Origin: DATJOJ01 sp035507035
Lineage (GTDB): Bacteria > Acidobacteriota > Terriglobia > Terriglobales > Acidobacteriaceae
Assembly (NCBI GenBank): GCA_035507035.1
Contig: DATJOJ010000059.1
Span: 42,833-106,832 of the forward strand
DNA length: 64,000 nucleotides
Reading direction: 5' to 3'
Below the pieces are notes generated by a model that was given only the letters and a program-made list of their open reading frames with translations, made no database searches and had not been told where the DNA came from. The position numbers and the translations under genes are program-made. Positions 59,648 through 64,000 of the stretch are shown in pieces. The stretch's first letter is position 1. Each line of letters opens with the position of its first letter.

Positions 59648-61033
59648 TTAGGGCCAGACTTTGTAGACGGTACCGCAGTTTCCTTGACAGGATCCGGTTC
59701 CCCCCTCAGGGCTGTTGCTATAGAGCGCACCAGAGTGGAAAACCAGCTTGGAATCCGGATGACCGGCCTCACTCCCGCCGCCATTGAAGTTGTACAGAAC
59801 CGTGTCTGTCCATGACTTTCCTGCATCCTGCAGCTTGGAAAGCGTTCCCTTGTTAAAGGCGCCCCCGCCGGCCGCGGTCAGGTAAATAGTCCCGTCGCTT
59901 GGGTCAACTAGCGGCGGGGCAATCGGGATGGCTCCCTGGGTATAGGACCAGCTATACAAGACTTTCTCCGTCCAAGGGGCATTTGATTTGCTGGGGCGGA
60001 TTAGCTGGTACGCGGCTCCGTAATCGTCGCTTCCTCCGCCATACGTTGTACCAAAGAGGTTGCCGGTTTGATCGGCCACGACACCCGCGAGTGGGCCTGC
60101 GCCGTCCGGGTCGCCAAGAAAGTTATGCAGAACCGTCTCCGGCCACTCTCCCGTTCCTTCCTGTCGCGCAAGCATGAAAACTGTACCGCAACCCGTACCG
60201 CCAACGCCCCCGTTGCAGTGTCCCAGTGCATATCCTCCGAAATATGTGGTTCCATAGAGATTGCCTTGCTCATCTAGGATCAATCCACCATTCGGCTCGG
60301 CTCCGTCTCCGAACACGTCCCACAATCCAGCACTCGCGAAGCTGTGCAATACTTTCTCCGTCCATGCGCCGCCGTTGACCTTCGGCGGACTCAGTTCGAA
60401 AATCGTGCCGCAATTTCCCCCATAAAGGGTGTCGCAGTTGGCACCCTTGCCGCCGCCAAATAGTGTTGCCCCGTACAAGTTCCCGGCGCCGTCGAAGACG
60501 AGATCTCCCTGAGGAACGTAACCATCGCTGCCGCCTTGAAAGTTGTAGATCACAGTCTCCGTCCAAGATCCGCCGGGCTGCGATGGCGGGACCATCTCAT
60601 ACACTGTGCCGCAGCCAACAACACTTCCGAACAGTGTGCATTGGCCGCTGCCATCGTAGCCTGTAACCCCGTACAAGTTGCCACTGCTGTCCATGACTAA
60701 ACCGCCCGTAGGCGCGGCACCATCTCCATAAGCGCTGCCCCGGAATATGTGAAGAATAGTCTCAGCCCACGGAGCGCCATTCTGGGTTGGTGGTGAAAGC
60801 TCGTAGACGATCCCGCAGCCCGCTGGGCCTAAGCAGAACTGTGAAGTGCCGCCCCCGTTCGAAGTAGCGCCGTAAAGGTTCCCTTGATTGTCGAAGACAA
60901 CGCTTCCGGTCGGGTGCACCCCATCTGTGCCGCCCTGAAAGCTGTAAAGCACTTCTTCGTTCCACTGGGCGAGAGCGGTTGGCGCGAAGGCAAGGACAAA
61001 GAGCGCGGCTAGGATGCGAGACTTGCGGAGCAC
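59648..61033 (-). CDS. secreted GloVer-repeat (TIGR03803-type) beta-propeller protein
   Basis: About 461 residues from GTG 61033 (AGGAG ten bases upstream, then signal peptide RILAALFVLAFAPTALAQ). About nine repeats of a pattern like VLYSFQGGTDGVHPTGSVVFDNQGNLYGAT..GG, with C..GCGTVYEL pieces, typical of proteins annotated as choice-of-anchor tandem repeat GloVer-containing. Cys pairs per repeat suggest extracellular disulfides. The longer reading frame to 61261 has repeat-derived sequence (MKSCPERSRR), not protein. Function unknown; located 9 bp from rimI. Confidence 0.85.
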   Translation of the reverse strand: MLRKSRILAALFVLAFAPTALAQWNEEVLYSFQGGTDGVHPTGSVVFDNQGNLYGATSNGGGTSQFCLGPAGCGIVYELSPPTQNGAPWAETILHIFRGSAYGDGAAPTGGLVMDSSGNLYGVTGYDGSGQCTLFGSVVGCGTVYEMVPPSQPGGSWTETVIYNFQGGSDGYVPQGDLVFDGAGNLYGATLFGGGKGANCDTLYGGNCGTIFELSPPKVNGGAWTEKVLHSFASAGLWDVFGDGAEPNGGLILDEQGNLYGTTYFGGYALGHCNGGVGGTGCGTVFMLARQEGTGEWPETVLHNFLGDPDGAGPLAGVVADQTGNLFGTTYGGGSDDYGAAYQLIRPSKSNAPWTEKVLYSWSYTQGAIPIAPPLVDPSDGTIYLTAAGGGAFNKGTLSKLQDAGKSWTDTVLYNFNGGGSEAGHPDSKLVFHSGALYSNSPEGGTGSCQGNCGTVYKVWP

Positions 61034-61520
61034 AGGAAACGGTCTCCTATTCAACGGCTGGGAGGGCCGAGCTTGCGATATTATCGCGGATTTCGGGACG
61101 TGTCCATGCGGTTGCGAAGAGCGTCTTCGATGCCACACGGGACCGCGGGGATGCTTCCGCGTGGGTGCGACATTCGCGATGGTTGCGCCCGATGGGCGCG
61201 CGGTCGCCTTGCAGCGGCGGCTAATCGGCACCCTTCGACTGCGCTCAGGGCAACTTTTCAAGTCGTGCCCTTCCCGGTAGCCAGTGGAAATGACAGGGTT
61301 GAATGGCTCGTGCCCTGCCGAGCCTCGGGCGCTAAAGCGCGGCCTCAGTGCGAGGCGTTAATCGCAGCGCTGAAGCGCTGCGCCACCCAAAAGCGGCCGC
61401 CCCCTTTGACTCGGAAATTCCAAACCATCGCCGGAACAGCGGGTTTCTCGACTGCGCCGGAGGATCCGCGCAGCGGGCCATCCGGCTGCGCTCGAAATGA
61501 CGGAAATTTTGTTATGCGGG
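61034..61520. other. intergenic region with dispersed-repeat fragments
   Basis: No gene recognised. It contains short palindromic repeats of the types CTTCGACTGCGCTCAGGG (61.23 kb), GCGCTAAAGCGC, and AGCGCTGAAGCGCT (61.36 kb), together with GAAATGAC/GACAGG ends, similar to fragments elsewhere in the window. Frames such as PERSRR are repeat translations. Confidence 0.55.
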
Positions 61521-61934
61521 TTAGCTGGCCTTGAACGGGTTCAGAATTCGGACGTCGAAGTGGTGGAAGTCTGCCTCGTTTCGCGTGGCCACGATCAGGT
61601 GATGAACGCGGGCTGTGGCAGCGATCATGGCGTCCTCCAGCAAATGGTCGGGCTTTCGATCCATGATTCGCCCCCACTCGCGAAAGCAGTGTGTGTCCAT
61701 GGCCAATATCTGATACGAAGCGGCCAACTGGTCGACCCACAGCTCGATTTCTGCTGCGCGAGCGGGATTCTGGCGTCTGGCGCGCTCGATGCCAGCCTGC
61801 AATTCCCCCACGGTCACGGCGGAAAGAAACAATTGCTGATCGTCCTGGCGGCGAAGCCAAGCCACAACGGCGCCGTGCGGGCGTGGTTTTCTCAGTTCGG
61901 AAACGACGTTGGTGTCTAAGAGGTACTGGTTCAT
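61521..61934 (-). CDS. PIN-domain toxin (VapC/FitB family)
   Basis: 137 residues, PIN fold: LLDTNVVSELRKPRPHGAVVAWLRR (first Asp), TVGELQAGIERAR (Glu), LLEDAMIAATARVHHLIVATRNEADF (two acidic residues and the final strand). It is a putative RNase toxin. Its start overlaps the antitoxin stop by 4 bp. The ELRKP motif after the first Asp is the FitB-type variant. Confidence 0.88.
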   Translation of the reverse strand: MNQYLLDTNVVSELRKPRPHGAVVAWLRRQDDQQLFLSAVTVGELQAGIERARRQNPARAAEIELWVDQLAASYQILAMDTHCFREWGRIMDRKPDHLLEDAMIAATARVHHLIVATRNEADFHHFDVRILNPFKAS

Positions 61935-62188
61935 GACAGGGCTAGGACGGCCCGACGCCGCAGCTTCCGGCGCTCCGGGAGTAAGTTCTCAAAGCGGGCT
62001 TCGGGAGCGAGCAACAAAACTTTGAGACCAGGGCGGGCGGCTCGTTGCAGGCGGTTCCATTCTTCGATCGGCACCAAGACTGCGGTTTCGACCCCCCGCC
62101 GCGTAACCACTTGCGGGCCTTTTTTGACGGTCGCGTCGAGTAATTCGCTGAAGCGGGCTTTCGCATCCTGGACTTGCCATGAGGACAT
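61931..62188 (-). CDS. type II antitoxin, Phd/YefM family
   Basis: 85 residues from ATG 62188 (MSSWQVQDAKARFSELLDATVKKGPQVVTRRGVETAVLVP); the longer frame to 62224 would cross the operator. The Phd/YefM DNA-binding half is clear, and the C-terminal tail is long and basic (RRKLRRRAVLALS). It precedes and overlaps the PIN toxin gene. Upstream the sequence ACTAGTCA occurs twice with 12-bp spacing, probably the operator. Confidence 0.85.
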   Translation of the reverse strand: MSSWQVQDAKARFSELLDATVKKGPQVVTRRGVETAVLVPIEEWNRLQRAARPGLKVLLLAPEARFENLLPERRKLRRRAVLALS

Positions 62189-62201
62189 GCGTCGATTGTA
62201 A

Positions 62202-62223
62202 TGACTAGTCACATAACTAGTCA
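62202..62223. promoter_or_regulatory. putative operator of the second toxin-antitoxin pair (ACTAGTCA twice)
   Basis: TGACTAGTCA (62202-62211) is a perfect 10-bp palindrome, and ACTAGTCA is repeated at 62216-62223, a 12-bp period. It lies 14-35 bp upstream of the antitoxin start, where the promoter and operator should be. The other TA locus has the related ACTAGT/ACTGGT at 10692-10709. Confidence 0.5.
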
Positions 62224-62365
62224 ACCACGGGTTGCAACAGCAAGTTTCTCGGCTGCGCTCGAAATGACAAGGCTCGTTAGAGTTGGAATCGGCGCACAGA
62301 AAATTCGCCCGCCCCGTGCAAAACCGGCAAGGAGTGGGGCACTCTACAAATTCTTTCTAAAGGAA

Positions 62366-64000
62366 TCAGTGCTTCGAGACGTCGGACGAACGGGGCGTGG
62401 ACTGGCCGACGGCGATCAGGTGGCCGGCGTTTTGGGCGTAAATGGTTCCGTCTCCGCCCATGGAAACGGGAGTATAGCCGGCGTCCAGAGACTTCTCGAG
62501 GAAAATCTGCTGAACATCGTTGCCGCCTTGCGGGATCACATATAAGTAGCCGTCTTCGTCGGTTGCGTAGACCGTGCCGTCGGCGTCGACGACAGCGTCG
62601 TTGACGCACCACTCGTAGCCATCAGGATGATTTTTGGCGACCGTGGGATCTTTGAATTGCCACTGAATGTTCAGGTTCGAATCCAATTGCGTGACGTAAT
62701 ACGGTCCGGGCGGAGCTTTCGGGCACCAGGTGGGATCGTTGCAATAAGAACCGTTGTCATAGTGGTTGTCTTTGAGAACGACGGAATAGGTGTTGCCCTG
62801 GGGATAGATGGAAGGCGTGCTGTCCCAGCCGAAATCGTAGCTCGCGAGGAATTGGCCTTGGGGGCTGAATTTCAACAGATGGCCGCGGCCGTAGTTATAG
62901 GCGCCATTGGTGCCGAGCAGAATGCTGCCATCCGGGGCAATCACGGGCGAGGCGGAAGCCTGATCGTTGATGATGCCGCCGCCCAGGCTGTTCTGCGTAG
63001 GATCGACCCCAGTAGCTCCGTAAATGCTGCATCCGCCGGGCTGGCCGTTGGGTGGTAACAAAATGTTACAGCCGTCGTCGAGCAGATCCTGCAATGACGT
63101 GGACCATTGCAGCGTAAGGTTGGAAGCGTTGACGGCGAGCAGATAGGCGCTGCGCGGCCAGACATGTCCGCGGCTCACGGTGTAGATGGTGGAACCGTCG
63201 GCGGAGACGGCGGGCGCAAGATTGAGCGCGCTGCGCTGGGAACCGCATCGAACGTTTCCGGGCACCGCACCTTGATAAGGAGGCCAGGGATATGGCTGTC
63301 CGGCAAAGTTGCCGAGGCATTCAGCTTGGGCGCCGGGCAAGAGAGATGAGTACGTTACTATGCGCGTGCTGTCATCGGGAGCGACGGCCACAAGCCAGGC
63401 ATTGATGACATCGCTTTCCCAAGGCCACGCGAGATCTACCTGCATGACGTTGTAATAAATGTTTCCAGAATTATCGGCAGTCAGGCCTCCGGCGACGAAT
63501 CTGCTGAGATTGATAGTGCCAAAGGGATTAATTTTCGAGACTTCTCTTCCGTTACTCTGATTGATTTTGTGAAGAGTGCCGCCAGCACCGGGGACGTAGA
63601 CGTAAGAACCGGAAAGCAGCGGCTGAAAAAGCGGTTCCCATCCTTCGAGCGTGGCTTTGGCAGGAGAACTGCCGGAGTTCGGCGGAGGCAACCAATCGGT
63701 GCGGAATCTCCAAACCGGAGTGAGCTTGCCTCCTTCCCAACGCAGACCGACCTCGTTCCAAATCTCATCGTCCCAGGCATCGGGGCCGCAAGGAAAAGGC
63801 TGACCGGAACCGGGAGGATCGCAGGAGATGTACTTGCCGGTCTTGAGCTCCATGAAGACACTGGTTCCGTTCACCAGTGGAACCTGGTAGTGCATGAGAA
63901 GAGCGCCGGATTCGGCGATCTCTTTGGAGACGAAGGGATCGAAGACAAGATCGCTGAGCTTGGTTTGAGGCGCCTGCCCGGTGACGGCGAGATAGCCGGT
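62366..64000 (-). CDS. beta-propeller (PQQ-like repeat) protein, 5' end beyond the window
   Basis: The frame is open to the right edge at 64000, so the N-terminus is missing; about 544 residues are visible. Repeated blade-like segments contain GSYVYVPGAGGTLHKIN, SADGSTIYTVSRG, APDGSILLGTNGAYNYGRGHLLKFSPQG, DADGTVYATDEDGYLYVIPQGG and GDGTIYAQNAGHLIAVG, like PQQ-binding/YncE-type propellers. CDPPGSG and several Cys are seen in an inserted loop. Likely secreted. I do not see an enzyme active site. Confidence 0.8.
   Translation of the reverse strand, partial: TGYLAVTGQAPQTKLSDLVFDPFVSKEIAESGALLMHYQVPLVNGTSVFMELKTGKYISCDPPGSGQPFPCGPDAWDDEIWNEVGLRWEGGKLTPVWRFRTDWLPPPNSGSSPAKATLEGWEPLFQPLLSGSYVYVPGAGGTLHKINQSNGREVSKINPFGTINLSRFVAGGLTADNSGNIYYNVMQVDLAWPWESDVINAWLVAVAPDDSTRIVTYSSLLPGAQAECLGNFAGQPYPWPPYQGAVPGNVRCGSQRSALNLAPAVSADGSTIYTVSRGHVWPRSAYLLAVNASNLTLQWSTSLQDLLDDGCNILLPPNGQPGGCSIYGATGVDPTQNSLGGGIINDQASASPVIAPDGSILLGTNGAYNYGRGHLLKFSPQGQFLASYDFGWDSTPSIYPQGNTYSVVLKDNHYDNGSYCNDPTWCPKAPPGPYYVTQLDSNLNIQWQFKDPTVAKNHPDGYEWCVNDAVVDADGTVYATDEDGYLYVIPQGGNDVQQIFLEKSLDAGYTPVSMGGDGTIYAQNAGHLIAVGQSTPRSSDVSKH

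Noticed and set aside
61034..61261. N-terminal 76 residues of the GloVer-repeat protein reading frame
   Set aside because: It starts MKSCPERSRR, a common translation of the interspersed CTTCGACTGCGCTCAGG repeat. A signal peptide begins at GTG 61033 with AGGAG upstream.
1..64000. tRNA, rRNA or riboswitch
   Set aside because: I looked for T-loop strings and for conserved rRNA blocks and saw none. A covariance-model search would be needed to exclude small RNAs.

Overview
The window looks like a chromosomal piece of an acidobacterium (Terriglobia/Koribacter-like); this is inferred from gene content and style, not from a marker gene. Pointers are paired sortilin-type Asp-box proteins, a fused ABC-permease/M1-peptidase, GloVer-repeat proteins, bacillithiol synthesis (bshC), hopanoid synthesis (hpnJ), a tetraether-synthase-like radical SAM protein, a very long TPR-tailed Ser/Thr kinase, and short intergenic repeats of a kind I associate with acidobacterial genomes. 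No rRNA, tRNA or CRISPR array was seen. Both edge genes are cut by the window.

Layout. 1-10.5 kb: two convergent paralogous Asp-box exoproteins, then an ABC ATPase followed by a permease/M1 aminopeptidase fusion. 10.7-11.4 kb: Phd/VapC-type toxin-antitoxin pair. 11.4-19.3 kb: lolA-like gene, then a type IV pilus/type II secretion cluster pilC-pilB-pilM-pilN-pilO-pilP-like plus a Gly/Gln-rich prepilin-like protein. 19.4-24.4 kb: erpA/iscA-like Fe-S carrier, small membrane proteins, a geranylgeranyl-reductase-type flavoprotein and a TolC-type channel. 24.6-26.9 kb: hpnJ followed by two coupled half-size EamA/SMR transporters. 27-28.2 kb: two paralogous small lipoproteins.

28.3-32 kb is accessory DNA. 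A 2,085-bp IS1-family element with 19-bp inverted repeats and an 8-bp target duplication carries three passenger genes including a RelE-like toxin; it abuts an orphan copy of its own terminal repeat. Several tiny genes follow. 32.3-33.2 kb: ArsR regulator and SRPBCC protein. 33.7-35.8 kb: Tes-like radical SAM enzyme. 36.2-37.7 kb: a possible defence pair (EVE/PUA-like protein and an AbiJ-like protein). 38.7-40.7 kb: a gene-free cluster of MITE-like repeats, then a PD-(D/E)XK nuclease-like gene.

42-64 kb is mostly housekeeping: enolase, a TPR-tailed kinase, an encapsulin with its DyP peroxidase cargo, gpmI, bshC, and the overlapping membrane-biogenesis run psd-pssA-(ASADH-like protein without catalytic Cys)-lptE-holA. 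It ends with rimI, a GloVer-repeat protein, a second Phd/PIN toxin-antitoxin pair, and a beta-propeller protein cut by the right edge.

Membrane building is a recurring theme: hopanoid tailoring, an isoprenoid-reductase-type enzyme, the Tes-like enzyme, PE synthesis (pssA, psd), LPS and lipoprotein transport (lptE, lolA) and pilus assembly. The best candidates for new biology are the IS element with its toxin cargo, the EVE/AbiJ-like pair, the Tes-like enzyme, the catalytically altered ASADH-like protein inside the PE operon, and the TIR-bounded repeat cluster. Start sites were moved inward from the longest reading frame where a Shine-Dalgarno sequence, signal peptide or family start argued for it.
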